Shown piece after piece: positions 19,044 to 28,878 of a DNA stretch of 64,000 nucleotides (the first letter of the stretch is position 1; each line of letters begins with the position of its first letter). The notes below the pieces were generated by a model. It ran no database searches and was not told where the DNA came from. It saw only the letters and a program-made list of their open reading frames with translations. A program made the translations under genes and the position numbers. Origin of the DNA: Paraburkholderia sp. BL10I2N1. Its GTDB lineage: Bacteria; Pseudomonadota; Gammaproteobacteria; Burkholderiales; Burkholderiaceae. Where the stretch lies: contig NZ_SNWA01000003.1 in assembly GCF_004361815.1 (NCBI RefSeq), positions 124,001 through 188,000 on the forward strand. The letters run 5' to 3'.

Positions 19044-19687
19044 CGCAATGTTGCGAAGCCACCGGCCAGACGCTGGGCCTCGTTCCGGCCTGGTTCTGGC
19101 CCGATGCGGAGCCGCCCATCACCGCGCTGCTCGACGAACTCGAACTGGGTATGCCGAGCGTGCGGCAGCACGACCCCGGCGATGCGCTTTGGCTCACCGA
19201 CCCGAACCGCGAACCGCAGCGGCGCGAGGGGCCGCTTGGGACGCATGCCGGGGCGCGCCGCATCGCAGGCGGGACGGCGCGTCTGGTCGATACGCAGGCT
19301 GCCGCGCTTCCGGCAGCCTGCGTGCGGACCGGCAGCGCGTTGCTGATGCTGCGTGACCGCGGCGCCTAGCTTGAACTGCAAACCGGAAGTAGCGCTGCGA
19401 CGCGCGTGCTGCGTGCCCGCCGGGCGGTACTCGCGTTGCCGCAGCGGCTGGTGGCGGCGCATGTCAGGTTCGATCCGCCGCTGCCCGCGCTGTTTGCTGA
19501 CGCGCTCGCGGCCACACCGACCCTGCTGAGCGCGGCGCTGGCGTTCAACAACACGTCCTGCGCGTTGTCGAGCTTCCCTGACGAGCACCAGCCGGACGCG
19601 GCGCTGCTATGTGCGATCGCGCTCGAATTGAACGGGCGTCTCGTGCATGCCTGTCCGGACATCGATCCTGCGGCGGTGCCGGCATGA
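18907..19687 (+). pseudogene. FAD-dependent amine-oxidase-like gene, degraded
   Basis: The N-terminus shows a good dinucleotide-binding motif (VDVAIVGAGLGGLALARVLHA...VVVIEAREGGRA). Coding then shifts frame (VLTQCCEATGQTLGLVPAWFWPD...), reaches a TAG at about 19367-19369, and resumes with RRAVLALPQRLVAAHVRF. The tail (SSFPDEHQPDAALLCAIALELN) appears to belong to something else. Such oxidases can accompany nif ferredoxin genes, but this copy is not functional. Confidence 0.75.
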
Positions 19688-19779
19688 CCCGCAGCGCCGC
19701 TATCGAAACCAGCGCGCGGCTGGCGATCATCGAGCAGGCCGACACGGCGGCGATGAGCCTGACCGAAGGCGTGGATCCG

Positions 19780-19914
19780 GGTAGCGTCGAGATACGGGCA
19801 GATGCCCTTCGCGCGTTCCAGCAGGCTGTCGGCGGTGGCCTGATCCAGCGTGCCGGCCATGAAGACGGTGAGACTGAGTGCCATCCCGTAGGCGCCCTCG
19901 AGGTTCATATACAT
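19780..19914 (-). pseudogene. OsmC/Ohr-like fragment
   Basis: A 45-codon piece (NLEGAYGMALSLTVFMAG, then TADSLLERAKGICPYLDATR) resembles the C-terminal part of OsmC/Ohr peroxidases around the second catalytic cysteine (CPYSNATR). The sequence on both sides does not continue the family. It is a relic of decay in this stretch. Confidence 0.55.
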
Positions 19915-19938
19915 CGACAGCGCGATTCCCCGTTGGGC

Positions 19939-20175
19939 TCAGCGCAGCAGCTTGCGGCGCTCGGCCGGCGAATAGTTGCTGAGGTGCCCTTCGCGCGCCG
20001 CCTGACGCCGCGCGCGGGAGATGATCGCGCGGCTCTTGCCGGGCGAGGCCGGCGCGCTGACCTGCTTGTCCAGCGCGGTGCCGCCGCATTGCGGGCAGAC
20101 GGGCGTGTGGCCGGCGCGCACCAGCGTTTCGAATGCGCGGCCGCAGGCCGCGCAGCGGTAGTCGTACAGGGGCAT
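19939..20175 (-). CDS. FmdB-family zinc-ribbon protein
   Basis: A 78-residue protein beginning MPLYDYRCAACGRAFETLV, with CxxC pairs at CAAC and CPQC forming the zinc ribbon typical of FmdB-type small regulators. The C-terminus is basic (SPAERRKLLR). Length is normal and the frame is intact, unlike both neighbours. FmdB proteins are of uncertain function; some are linked to regulation of amide/formamide use. Confidence 0.85.
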   Translation of the reverse strand: MPLYDYRCAACGRAFETLVRAGHTPVCPQCGGTALDKQVSAPASPGKSRAIISRARRQAAREGHLSNYSPAERRKLLR

Positions 20176-20193
20176 AGTGATCAGATCTCCGTT

Positions 20194-20636
20194 TCAGGTG
20201 GATGGGGCGCAGCGGATCGCCCGTTGGTGCGAGCTGTGGTCCGTCATTGCGGCGCAGCCTTCGTGCGGCATGTCCGGGGCAGGTGCGTGCGCGCCGAGCC
20301 CGATCCAGGTGTGCACCAGGGCCGCATTGAAGCCGACCATGCGGCGCTCGTCGCATTGCATCTGCGGCCGGCGGATCAGCAGCGGCTCGGCCAGCAACAG
20401 CGCCAGCGCGACATTGGCGTCGATCGTTTCCGGCACCACTTCGCTCGACTTGATGCGCGGTGCCGCGCGGTAGAACCTCTCGCTGACCGGCCGCGGCGCC
20501 ATGAAGGCCCGCAGCGTGCGGCCGTCCAGAGCCAGCTCAGTAGGTTGCGCGCGTCGAGTGTGTGGCCTGCTATGCGCAGCAGCGCTTTCTGGCGCGCATT
20601 GCCGGAGCAGCCGGGTCTTTGGGTGAGGTGGGCCAT
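20194..20636 (-). pseudogene. ArsC-like nitrogenase-associated protein, frameshifted
   Basis: The N-terminal part (MAHLTQRPGCSGNARQKALLRIAGHTLDARNLL) and the rest (LALDGRTLRAFMAPRPVSERF...VALALLLAEPLLIRRPQMQ, then RRMVGFNAALVHTWIGL) are in different frames with a junction near 20535. Together they match the ArsC/Spx-fold proteins often found near nifHDK. The copy is broken by a single indel, and the RRP motif is retained. Confidence 0.75.
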
Positions 20637-20647
20637 TGCCGGGGTTC

Positions 20648-20761
20648 TCAGGTTTGACGCAGCAGTTGCAGGCAGTCGAGGCTGGCCGCCATGTCGATGG
20701 CAGTGAAGTCGTCCTGATAACGCACAGCCGGATCGGCGCCCAGCCCGAGCAGCGTGCGCAC
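20648..20761 (-). pseudogene. ankyrin-repeat C-terminal fragment
   Basis: After an in-frame TAA comes VRTLLGLGADPAVRYQDDFTAIDMAASLDCLQLL and a stop, the end of an ankyrin-repeat protein. It resembles the C-terminus of the intact ankyrin protein at 30883-31401 (LLAHGANAELCAPDGRSALDMAADLG). It precedes the ArsC-like remnant as in ankyrin-arsC pairs of other nif clusters. Confidence 0.6.
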
Positions 20762-20793
20762 TTAACAACGGAACGGGACACTAGCTGCGCTCG

Positions 20794-21468
20794 CTAGAAC
20801 TTCATCCCGACGCCTATTCCCAGTACCAGTGGGTCGATGTCCAGCCGGCCCAACGAACTATCGCCGACCGAGGCGTCCGTGTGCATCCAGATCTTCTTGA
20901 TATCCGCGTTGAGAAAGACGGTCTTCGTGATCTGCACGTCGACGCCAGCCTGCACCGCCGGACCGAAGCTGCTGCGTGACACCTGGATGCCTTCGGAGCC
21001 CGCGCTCAGGCCGTCGTTGTAGAAGTACGTGTAGTTGACCCCCGCGCCGACATACGGTCGGATCATGCCAGCATGGTTGAAGTGATATTGCAGCAGCAGC
21101 GTCGGTGGCAGCACGTTCACGCCACCTAGATCGCCGAGGCCAGACGTCACGTGGTGCCGCGAGGTGGCGAGAATCAGCTCGATGCCGATCGCGTCGCGGA
21201 TCATATAGGTCAGGTCCAACTCCGGCACGAGTGCGTTATTGACACCCACGCCGAGCGACGACAACGTGCCGCTGGTGTGTACTTCGGGCTCGATCGAGAT
21301 GGCACGCAGACGCACGAGCACGTCACCGGCGTGGATCCCATCCGCCGGCACCTCGCCTGCCATCGTGCTTCCGTTCGCGCTTACGTCATCCGCGTATGCC
21401 AGCACTTCGAACAAACCGGTAGTGCACAGGCTTGCCACGATCATGACGGCCTTAATCATGTGCTTCAT
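20794..21468 (-). CDS. OmpW-family outer membrane protein
   Basis: A 224-residue protein with a signal peptide (MKHMIKAVMIVASLCTTGLF...AYA) and OmpW features: DVLVRLRAISIEP, RHHVTSGLGDLGGVNVLPPTLLLQYHF, PYVGAGVNYTYFYN, and a terminal phenylalanine preceded by VLGIGVGMKF. OmpW forms a small eight-stranded barrel carrying hydrophobic solutes. The gene is intact and is transcribed away from hemN. Confidence 0.93.
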   Translation of the reverse strand: MKHMIKAVMIVASLCTTGLFEVLAYADDVSANGSTMAGEVPADGIHAGDVLVRLRAISIEPEVHTSGTLSSLGVGVNNALVPELDLTYMIRDAIGIELILATSRHHVTSGLGDLGGVNVLPPTLLLQYHFNHAGMIRPYVGAGVNYTYFYNDGLSAGSEGIQVSRSSFGPAVQAGVDVQITKTVFLNADIKKIWMHTDASVGDSSLGRLDIDPLVLGIGVGMKF

Positions 21469-21714
21469 CGCTTTCCCCTTGTTGACGTATGCGGGGAATT
21501 GTCGACGCGCAAATCAGGGCTGCCCTTGCGCAGGATCAACCGGTCCCGATCCCGAAGTCAAGATGCGACATCGGGTCACGCGTAGGAATGTCGAGATAGC
21601 GGGAGCCTTGAGGCCGGACTATTGGCCTTCAACCGCATTGACTGGTACCCAAGATGTTTCTCGCACCCGGAGACACCGATTTCGCAGCCATTGCCGGACT
21701 GGCTGCAGCCGCCG

Positions 21715-22203
21715 AACGGCACGCAGATCACTCTGCTACTTCTGCGCATGCAACAAGGTCATTACGCACGACCATGGCTGCAGCGCTAGATATCTGAGCT
21801 ACCTCGTTCGTGAGATGGACCCGGTCGCGTCACATCTCGTACCTGACCGGCGAACCGTGCAGCTGCATCTGGGAGATGGAACGCCGACCTTCTTCCCTGT
21901 TGCCGAACTCGAAGAGCTTGTCTAGCAACGGCAGAACCGCTTCGCGTTCTCGATCGACGCAGAACTTGCCATCGAAATTGATCCGCGAACCGTCAGCACC
22001 AAAACGCTTTCACCACTCGCGCGCCTCGGCTTCAACCGAGCGAGCTTCGGCGTACAGGACTTTGCTACCGACGTTCAGCAGGCTGTCAATCGCATCCAGC
22101 CACTCGGTGTGGTGAAACGCGCACTCAGCGGCGCACGCGATGCGGGATTTCTCTCAATTAACGTCGACCTGATCTACGGTTTGTCGCAGCAGACTGTCGC
22201 CTG
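21715..22203 (+). pseudogene. hemN: hemN remnant (oxygen-independent coproporphyrinogen III oxidase)
   Basis: Pieces of HemN are visible. CYFCACNKVITHDHGCSARYLSYLVREMD carries part of the radical SAM cysteine motif, followed by QLHLGDGTPTFF. A stop follows, and in another frame IEIDPRTVS...GFNRASFGVQDF and INVDLIYGLSQQT. It ends at a TGA with the C-terminal half missing. The gene is split and truncated, so not functional. Confidence 0.85.
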
Positions 22204-22255
22204 ATTTAGCCCGCGCACTGCGTCAGTGCACCGCACCCCGCCGCTTTGTTCGTCC

Positions 22256-22269
22256 TTGATCGACATCAA
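22256..22269. promoter_or_regulatory. FNR/FixK-type binding site
   Basis: TTGATCGACATCAA is an exact TTGAT-N4-ATCAA box, located 103 bases before the cyoA start. It suggests low-oxygen control of the oxidase operon by an FNR/Anr/FixK-like regulator. Whether it activates or represses cannot be told without the transcription start. Confidence 0.65.
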
Positions 22270-22371
22270 TCACAAAGCTGGCCGGTTGTCGGACCATGAT
22301 GCTGCGAGTGTGATGCCGCATGCGTCAAGCCAGCTTCAGGTCAAAAGTGCCACAACCCGGACTTAACCACT

Positions 22372-23268
22372 ATGACAGACAGAAAAGCCTTAAGGAAACG
22401 GTCGATAGCCATCGTCACGACATTGAGCGCCTGTCTATCGGGATGTGATCTGACTGTGCTTGATCCAAAAGGGAGCGTCGGCGCGGCCGAGAAGTCGCTG
22501 ATCGCCACCGCCACGTGGGCGATGCTGATCGTCGTGATCCCGGTGATCCTGCTGACGCTGTTCTTCGCGTGGCGCTACCGTGCGTCGAACCGTCATGCGA
22601 TCTACGCACCCAAATGGTCGCACTCGACGGCGATCGAGATCGTCGTCTGGACTATCCCCGCCCTGATCATCCTGTACCTCGGTATCCTGACGTGGCGCAC
22701 CACACATGAGCTCGACCCGTACCGGCCGCTGCAGTCGAGCGTGAAACCGATCGACGTCGAGGTGGTCGCGCTCGACTGGAAGTGGCTCTTCATCTACCCG
22801 GACCTCGGCATTGCGTCGGTGAACCAGCTCGCCGTGCCAGTCGATACGCCGGTGAATTTCCGGATCACGTCGGACTCGGTGATGAACTCATTCTTCATCC
22901 CGCAACTCGGCACCCAGGTGTATGCAATGGTCGGCATGCAGACCCGGCTGCACCTGATCGCGGATGCACCGGGAAATTTCGAAGGCATGTCCGCCAACTT
23001 CAGCGGCAAGGGATTCGCCGACATGAAGTTCCGCACGCTCGCGACGAGCGCCACCGACTTCGACGCATGGGTGCGGAAGGTCAAGGCTTCGCCGGACCGC
23101 CTGAGCATGGACGAATACGCCGAAGTCGCGAAGCCGAGCGAGAAGCAGTCGGTACGCTACTTCTCATCGATCGACCAGTACCTGTTCCGCAACATCGTTG
23201 CCCGATACAACAACGGCAACGTCACGGCCTTCCGCGACGCCGCCTGTCGCACGCAGACCACGGAGTAA
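22372..23268 (+). CDS. cyoA: cytochrome bo ubiquinol oxidase subunit II
   Basis: A 298-residue subunit II. A lipoprotein-type signal (TLSACLSGC) is followed by two membrane segments (ATWAMLIVVIPVILLTLFFAW; IEIVVWTIPALIILYLGIL). A periplasmic cupredoxin domain without the CuA ligands follows, as expected for quinol oxidases (PVNFRITSDSVMNSFFIPQLG). Shortened compared with some homologues but complete. First gene of cyoABCD. Confidence 0.95.
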   Translation: MTDRKALRKRSIAIVTTLSACLSGCDLTVLDPKGSVGAAEKSLIATATWAMLIVVIPVILLTLFFAWRYRASNRHAIYAPKWSHSTAIEIVVWTIPALIILYLGILTWRTTHELDPYRPLQSSVKPIDVEVVALDWKWLFIYPDLGIASVNQLAVPVDTPVNFRITSDSVMNSFFIPQLGTQVYAMVGMQTRLHLIADAPGNFEGMSANFSGKGFADMKFRTLATSATDFDAWVRKVKASPDRLSMDEYAEVAKPSEKQSVRYFSSIDQYLFRNIVARYNNGNVTAFRDAACRTQTTE

Positions 23269-23271
23269 GCC

Positions 23272-25278
23272 ATGTTTGGAAAACTCACGCCCGGCGCGAT
23301 TCCGTTCGATCAGCCGGTCATCATGGGCGCGGCCGCGTTCATGGCGCTCATCGTGCTGGCGGTCATCGTCACGCTCACGAAGCTCGGCCGCTGGAAGTGG
23401 CTCTGGACCGAGTGGCTGACAAGCGTCGATCACAAGAAGATCGGCATCATGTACATCATCGTCGCGGTGCTGATGCTCGTGCGCGGTTTTGTCGACGCCG
23501 TAATGATGCGGCTTCAGCTCGCGATCGCGTTTCACGGCCCCGGTTACCTGCCGCCGCACCACTACGACCAGATATTCACCGCGCACGGTGTCATCATGAT
23601 CTTCTTCATGGCGATGGCGCTGATGGTCGGCCTCTTCAATCTTGTCGTGCCGCTGCAGATCGGCGCGCGCGACGTCGCCTTCCCGTTCCTGAATTCGCTG
23701 AGCTTCTGGATGACGGCGATCAGCGCGATCCTGATCAATCTGTCGCTCGTGATCGGCGAGTTCGCGCAGGTCGGCTGGCTCGCGTATCCACCTCTGTCGG
23801 AGCTGCAGTTCAGTCCCGGCGTCGGGGTCGACTACTACATCTGGAGTCTGCAGCTCTCCGGCGTCGGTACGCTGATTACCGCGATCAACTTCTTCGTGAC
23901 GATCGTCAAGCTGCGCGCGCCCGGCATGACGCTGATGAAGATGCCGGTGTTCACGTGGACCGCGCTGTGCTCGAACGTGCTGATCATGGCAACGTTCCCG
24001 ATCCTAACCGTGACGCTCGCACTGCTCGGCCTCGACCGCTACGCAGGCATGCACTTTTTCACAAATGAGCTCGGCGGAAACGCGATGCTGTACCTGAACC
24101 TGATCTGGGCGTGGGGCCACCCGGAGGTGTACATCCTCGTGCTGCCCGCGTTCGGCATCTACTCGGAAGTGATCGCGACCTTCGCGAAGAAACCGCTGTT
24201 TGGCTACAGAACGATGGTCTACGCGTCGTGCGCGATCACGGTGCTCGCATTCCTCGTGTGGGCGCACCACTTCTTCACGATGGGTTCCGGCGCGGACGTT
24301 AACGCGTTCTTCGGCATTATGACGATGGTCATCGCGATCCCCACGGGCGTGAAAATCTTCAACTGGCTGTTCACGATGTACCGCGGTCGCATCGAGTTCA
24401 CCGCACCCGTGCTGTGGACGATCGGCTTCATGGTCACGTTCACGATCGGCGGCATGACGGGCGTGATGATGGCGATCCCGGGCGCGGACTTCGTGCTGCA
24501 CAACAGCCTGTTCCTGATCGCGCACTTTCACAACGCGATCATAGGCGGCGTCGTGTTCGGCTATCTCGCAGGCTTCCATTACTGGTTCCCGAAGGCGTTC
24601 GGCATCAAGCTTAACGAGAAGCTCGGCAAGCGGGCGTTCTGGTGCTGGTTCGTCGGTTTCTACGTGTCGTTCGTGCCGCTCTACGTGCTCGGCTTCATGG
24701 GCATGACCCGGCGCCTGAATCACTACGACAATCCGACCTGGCATCCTTGGCTGTTCGTCGCCGCATGCGGCGTGGTGCTGATCGCACTCGGTGTCGTGCA
24801 CCAGATCGCCCAGGTCGTCGTGAGCGTGATCCATCGCAACGAGCCGGAATACGGCGACCCGACGGGCGACCCGTGGAACGGCCGCACGCTCGAATGGGCC
24901 ACCGCGTCGCCGCCCGCTGTCTACAACTTCGCGCGCATACCGGTCGTCCACCAGCTCGACGCGTTCGCGCACATGAAGGAAAGCGGCGCAGCAAATGCCG
25001 CACTGGCGCATTACGAGGACATCCACCTACCGTCGAACACCGCGGACGGGTTCCTGATCGGCGCATTCAGCCTCGTGCTCGGCTTCGCCGGCGTCTGGCA
25101 CATCACGTGGCTCGCCGTGCTGGCCTTCGTCGCGATCGTCGCCGCGCTGATCGCGCGTAGCTTCCGCGACGACCATGGCTACGTGATTCCGGCCTCGCGC
25201 GTGCGCGAAATCGAAGCACGACGCGGCAGCGCACCCACCCCGGCCGACCTTGAATTACCCGAATCCGCGGAGACCTGA
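23272..25278 (+). CDS. cyoB: cytochrome bo ubiquinol oxidase subunit I
   Basis: A 668-residue haem-copper oxidase subunit I with many membrane helices. The metal-binding histidines are present: [14 protein letters not shown] (low-spin haem), [20 protein letters not shown] and VWAHHFFT (CuB), and the haem histidines in HFHNAIIGG. It reduces oxygen to water using ubiquinol and pumps protons. It starts 3 bases after cyoA. Confidence 0.97.
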   Translation: MFGKLTPGAIPFDQPVIMGAAAFMALIVLAVIVTLTKLGRWKWLWTEWLTSVDHKKIGIMYIIVAVLMLVRGFVDAVMMRLQLAIAFHGPGYLPPHHYDQIFTAHGVIMIFFMAMALMVGLFNLVVPLQIGARDVAFPFLNSLSFWMTAISAILINLSLVIGEFAQVGWLAYPPLSELQFSPGVGVDYYIWSLQLSGVGTLITAINFFVTIVKLRAPGMTLMKMPVFTWTALCSNVLIMATFPILTVTLALLGLDRYAGMHFFTNELGGNAMLYLNLIWAWGHPEVYILVLPAFGIYSEVIATFAKKPLFGYRTMVYASCAITVLAFLVWAHHFFTMGSGADVNAFFGIMTMVIAIPTGVKIFNWLFTMYRGRIEFTAPVLWTIGFMVTFTIGGMTGVMMAIPGADFVLHNSLFLIAHFHNAIIGGVVFGYLAGFHYWFPKAFGIKLNEKLGKRAFWCWFVGFYVSFVPLYVLGFMGMTRRLNHYDNPTWHPWLFVAACGVVLIALGVVHQIAQVVVSVIHRNEPEYGDPTGDPWNGRTLEWATASPPAVYNFARIPVVHQLDAFAHMKESGAANAALAHYEDIHLPSNTADGFLIGAFSLVLGFAGVWHITWLAVLAFVAIVAALIARSFRDDHGYVIPASRVREIEARRGSAPTPADLELPESAET

Positions 25279-25281
25279 TCC

Positions 25282-25890
25282 ATGACGCAATCTGCATTAC
25301 TCGTCCATCACGGCAGGTCGAGCGCTGACCACGGCCCAACGCCCACCGTGTTCGGCTTCTGGCTGTACCTGATGACCGACTGCATGCTGTTCGCGTCGCT
25401 GTTCGCCGTGTTCGCCGTAATGGCGCACCAGTTCGCGGGTGGCGCGTCCGGACGGGACCTGTTCGACATCCCGGGTGTCGCATTTGAAACTGGCGCGCTG
25501 CTGCTGAGCAGCACCACCTACGGCTTCGCGATGCTCGGCGCGCAGCGCCAAGGGCGTGGTGCCGTGATCGGCTGGCTCCTCGTGACGTTCGTGCTTGGCG
25601 CGCTATTCCTCGCGTTCGAGCTGCGCGAGTTCTCGCACCTGGTCGCCGACGGTGCTGGGCCCAGTCGCAGCGCCTTCCTGTCGTCGTTCTTCACGCTGGT
25701 TGGCACCCACGGCCTGCACGTGACAGCCGGCCTCGTCTGGATGGCCGTGCTCGTCGTGCATGTCGTCCGCTCGCCTGAACTGTCCGGTCGCGACCTCACG
25801 AGTCTGACATGCCTGAGCCTCTTCTGGCACTTCCTCGACATCGTGTGGATCTGCGTGTTTTCGTTTGTCTATCTCGGGAGCATGCTCTAA
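25282..25890 (+). CDS. cyoC: cytochrome bo ubiquinol oxidase subunit III
   Basis: A 202-residue five-helix protein (FGFWLYLMTDCMLFASLFAVF; FFTLVGTHGLHVTAGLVWM; FWHFLDIVWICVFSFVYL), full-length CyoC. It stabilises the oxidase complex in the membrane. It starts 3 bases after cyoB and is followed without a gap by cyoD. Confidence 0.96.
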   Translation: MTQSALLVHHGRSSADHGPTPTVFGFWLYLMTDCMLFASLFAVFAVMAHQFAGGASGRDLFDIPGVAFETGALLLSSTTYGFAMLGAQRQGRGAVIGWLLVTFVLGALFLAFELREFSHLVADGAGPSRSAFLSSFFTLVGTHGLHVTAGLVWMAVLVVHVVRSPELSGRDLTSLTCLSLFWHFLDIVWICVFSFVYLGSML

Positions 25891-26223
25891 ATGGTCCATT
25901 CACACTCGACGTCCACGACCGCCTCGCGTGGTGACGTCGCCGGTTATATCACCGGTTTCGTGCTTGCCGTGGCGCTGACTGCTGGCTCATTCTCGATCGT
26001 CACGCAACGGTTGCTGCCGTCCGGCTCCGCGATTATGGCGCTCGCGTTGCTGGCGTTCGTGCAGATCGTCGTGCAACTGGTGACGTTCCTGCATCTCGAC
26101 CTGTCGCGCGGCCAGCGCTGGAACGTGCTGGCGTTATGCTACACCGCGCTCGCCGCGCTGTTCCTGATCTTCGGCACGATCTGGGTGATGCACAATGTCA
26201 GCATGAACATGATGTCGCGCTGA
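25891..26223 (+). CDS. cyoD: cytochrome bo ubiquinol oxidase subunit IV
   Basis: A 110-residue subunit IV with three membrane helices (YITGFVLAVALTAGSFSIV; LALLAFVQIVVQLVTFLHLDL; LCYTALAALFLIFGTIWVM). Full length. The haem O synthase gene cyoE is not present downstream, so haem O must come from another locus. Confidence 0.95.
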   Translation: MVHSHSTSTTASRGDVAGYITGFVLAVALTAGSFSIVTQRLLPSGSAIMALALLAFVQIVVQLVTFLHLDLSRGQRWNVLALCYTALAALFLIFGTIWVMHNVSMNMMSR

Positions 26224-26328
26224 CTCGCCACCAGCGCGAAACTGTCTGGTCATATCATCGCGGATACGGCATGCAGCCGTCGGCCGCGTGCGTAGTGTTG
26301 TGCTGCACCGTTCTACCGGTCTTTCTTC

Positions 26329-27408
26329 ATGAACAGTCCGAATCACCCCGTTCCCGCCAATGAGCCATTGCCCCATCGCAAGGTCATCCGCTCGTGGCTG
26401 ACACCGTTCGCCGAACGCCGCACCGCCTACGCGCTTCTGCTGCTCGTGTTCGACTACGTTTTGCTATTGTGTGCGCTCGCCGCGAGCGTGTTCGCGCACG
26501 GGTTCGTGCTGAAGACCGTATTCGGATGCATGGCGGGCTTCGTCATCGGACGGCTCTTCGTCATCGGTCACGACGCATGTCATGAGAGCCTGACCCGGCA
26601 CCGCACGCTCAACCGCTGGCTGGGCCGGATCGCCTTCCTGCCGTCGCTCACGCCGTACAGCCTGTGGCAAGTGGGTCACAACGTGGTGCATCACGGCTAC
26701 ACGAACCTGAAAGGCGTCGATTTTGTGTGGGCACCGCTGACGATCCAGGAATATCACGCCTTGAGTGGGCCACGGCGCGCACTGGAACGTATCTATCGCA
26801 GCGGCTGGGCGCCCGGTCTCTACTACATGATCGAAATTTGGTGGACGAAGATGTTTTTTCCGTCGCGGGCCGCCATGCCGACGCGGCGCCCCGTGTTCTT
26901 CCGTGACTGCACGCTGGTATCGGTGTTCGCACTGCTGTGGATCGGCGCGCTCGCGTGGATCGCTCGCGCGACGCAGCGGGGGGTGGTCCCGTCAATCGCA
27001 TGCGGGTTCGGGGTGCCGTTCCTGTTCTGGTGCGCGATGGTGGGTTTCGTCGTGTACGCGCACCACACGCATCCGCAAATCCGCTGGTACGACGATCGCG
27101 CGAAATGGGGGCGTTCAGATCCGTTCGTATCCACGACGGTGCACTTGACCTTTCGCTGGGGTTTTGGCGCGCTGTTTCATCACATCATGGAGCACACCGC
27201 GCATCACGTCGACATGAGTCTCCCTCTATACGGGCTCGTCGGTGCTCAGCGAACCCTCGAAGCGATGCTTCCGGAACGGATCGTCGTGCAGCGGTTTTCG
27301 TGGCGTTGGTACTTCGACACCGCACGAGGCTGCAAACTATACGATTTTTCGACTGATCAGTGGACCGATTTCGCTGGTCGCGCGACGCACGTCCCTCTTA
27401 CTAATTGA
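26329..27408 (+). CDS. membrane fatty acid desaturase
   Basis: A 359-residue membrane desaturase. Its three histidine boxes are visible: GHDACHE (near residue 85), GHNVVHHGYTN, and HHIMEHTAHHVD. Four or more hydrophobic segments flank them. It inserts double bonds into membrane acyl chains, using a di-iron centre and oxygen. It follows cyoD by about 105 bases and may be cotranscribed; its exact regiospecificity is unknown. Confidence 0.88.
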   Translation: MNSPNHPVPANEPLPHRKVIRSWLTPFAERRTAYALLLLVFDYVLLLCALAASVFAHGFVLKTVFGCMAGFVIGRLFVIGHDACHESLTRHRTLNRWLGRIAFLPSLTPYSLWQVGHNVVHHGYTNLKGVDFVWAPLTIQEYHALSGPRRALERIYRSGWAPGLYYMIEIWWTKMFFPSRAAMPTRRPVFFRDCTLVSVFALLWIGALAWIARATQRGVVPSIACGFGVPFLFWCAMVGFVVYAHHTHPQIRWYDDRAKWGRSDPFVSTTVHLTFRWGFGALFHHIMEHTAHHVDMSLPLYGLVGAQRTLEAMLPERIVVQRFSWRWYFDTARGCKLYDFSTDQWTDFAGRATHVPLTN

Positions 27409-27682
27409 ATCGGTCGTAAGAAAAATGTCACACCATACGGCAAAATTCGCCCTGTTATCCTTCTGGCTTTGCAGGGAATCAGTGCAAGCCGTAACGCATA
27501 AAAAAGCCTGCAGGCCAGCACTACCATAAGCCGGGAAGACGATTAATACGAACACTGCGGTTCGCTCGGGGGCCTTCATCTAATCCCGCAACTCGGGGTT
27601 CCGTGCTTTCGCTCGGCGTTCGTTACGTGCGGCCACTTCAGGTCGCGTTCAATGCAATTTGAATTTAATAGCGAGGGTAAAA

Positions 27683-28792
27683 ATGCCGGATATCAGCGGA
27701 AATGCGACAGCAATTGGCGAGGCAAACACTCAGCAAATGTGTGCTGCCCTGACCGTTCAAACCTATGTAAATAGCGTTCTAGAACAGCCCCAGGTGGATT
27801 TTTCTGGCATCGACGGTCTGTCGCAATACCAGACACAAATCAACGACGGGCTCACCACCGCGAAAGGCCATGCGATCTATTATCTGGACACGCTGCAGCC
27901 CAGCCTGATCGAAAACATGGCAAACATCGACAACTACTACCAGCTCAACAAAGCACTACCGGCGACGCTGCCGGCAGGCTCGACTGTTGCTGAGTGGACA
28001 GCCGCCCTCACGGCGGTGCAGCAGGAGTCGGTGAAATACCAAGGCGCCGCGAACCAGATTGTCACCAACCTCCAGACGCTTGGCGCGAATCTAACGACGG
28101 ACTCAGCGGACTTCACAACCACCGTTACCAATATGAATAGTGCGGTTGGCGGAGCAGACGGGATTCTCGCCATCATCATAGGGGAACTCAGCAAAGCTCA
28201 GGCAGAAATCGACGGCGCAATCGCCGGAATCGTTCTGAGCGGGCTGACTGTCGTAGGCGGCGTATTTGTCATCTGCGTAGGGGCGATCGCTGAGTTTGTC
28301 ACCGCTGGCGCGTCTACCGGTGCAGTGATCGGCGGCGTTGGCATTGTCTTGGCGGGAGTCCTCGGTGAAGCCGGCGCGGCAGCCGGGCTCGTCGCAGCGA
28401 ATAAGGCGAAGGCGTCGCTGCTCACCGAACAAGCGGACCTGAAGGAAGAGGTAAAGCTCGCTACGGCGATTAGTGGCGGCTACACATCACTTTCTACGCA
28501 TGTCAATGGTGCCATTACTGCAGCATCGGCGATGGCAAACGCGTGGGAAAGCATCACATCTGATCTGGGCGACATCATCGCCGATTTGAACAAGGGGATT
28601 TCGAGTGCGGACGAGATCCGCACCCTGTTCATAAACGCGGCAAACGGCGAAATCGGGACGCTCCTGGCGGACATCCAGACGGTCAAGGGCCAAATGGCTA
28701 GCGTAACCGTGCAATCGGCCGCCGCGCATCAGACCGTAAGCGATCTCATCGCGAAGGTCGCCAATTTGCCCGCCTCAGCAGGAGTGGCGTAA
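27683..28792 (+). CDS. alpha-helical pore-forming toxin-like protein, subunit A
   Basis: A 369-residue, almost wholly helical protein without a signal peptide. Two long amphipathic helical arms flank a strongly hydrophobic Gly/Ala/Val-rich stretch (about 180-238: IAGIVLSGLTVVGGVFVICV, then TGAVIGGVGIVLAGVLGEA). This is the architecture of HBL/NHE/XaxA-type alpha-pore-forming toxins, whose hydrophobic hairpin inserts into membranes. The ATG at 27683 follows GAGGG. Family assignment rests on architecture, so it is a prediction. Confidence 0.6.
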   Translation: MPDISGNATAIGEANTQQMCAALTVQTYVNSVLEQPQVDFSGIDGLSQYQTQINDGLTTAKGHAIYYLDTLQPSLIENMANIDNYYQLNKALPATLPAGSTVAEWTAALTAVQQESVKYQGAANQIVTNLQTLGANLTTDSADFTTTVTNMNSAVGGADGILAIIIGELSKAQAEIDGAIAGIVLSGLTVVGGVFVICVGAIAEFVTAGASTGAVIGGVGIVLAGVLGEAGAAAGLVAANKAKASLLTEQADLKEEVKLATAISGGYTSLSTHVNGAITAASAMANAWESITSDLGDIIADLNKGISSADEIRTLFINAANGEIGTLLADIQTVKGQMASVTVQSAAAHQTVSDLIAKVANLPASAGVA

Positions 28793-28814
28793 CGCGATCC
28801 GCTAGCCCGTGCGG

Positions 28815-28842
28815 CCTCCGTCGGGATTGATTCCAACGGAGG
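28815..28842 (+). promoter_or_regulatory. hairpin between the two toxin-like genes
   Basis: CCTCCGT and ACGGAGG (7-bp stem, 14-base loop) lie in the 86-base gap. No T-run follows. It could adjust the ratio of the two proteins or stabilise the upstream message. Confidence 0.35.
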
Positions 28843-28878
28843 CGGCCCCGTCATACCACAACGAAGGAAAGAGACAAC

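Noticed and set aside
19684..20706. 365-codon plus-strand frame over the OsmC, fmdB and ArsC-like region
   Set aside because: It mirrors the minus-strand FmdB protein and remnants and has no recognisable domain.
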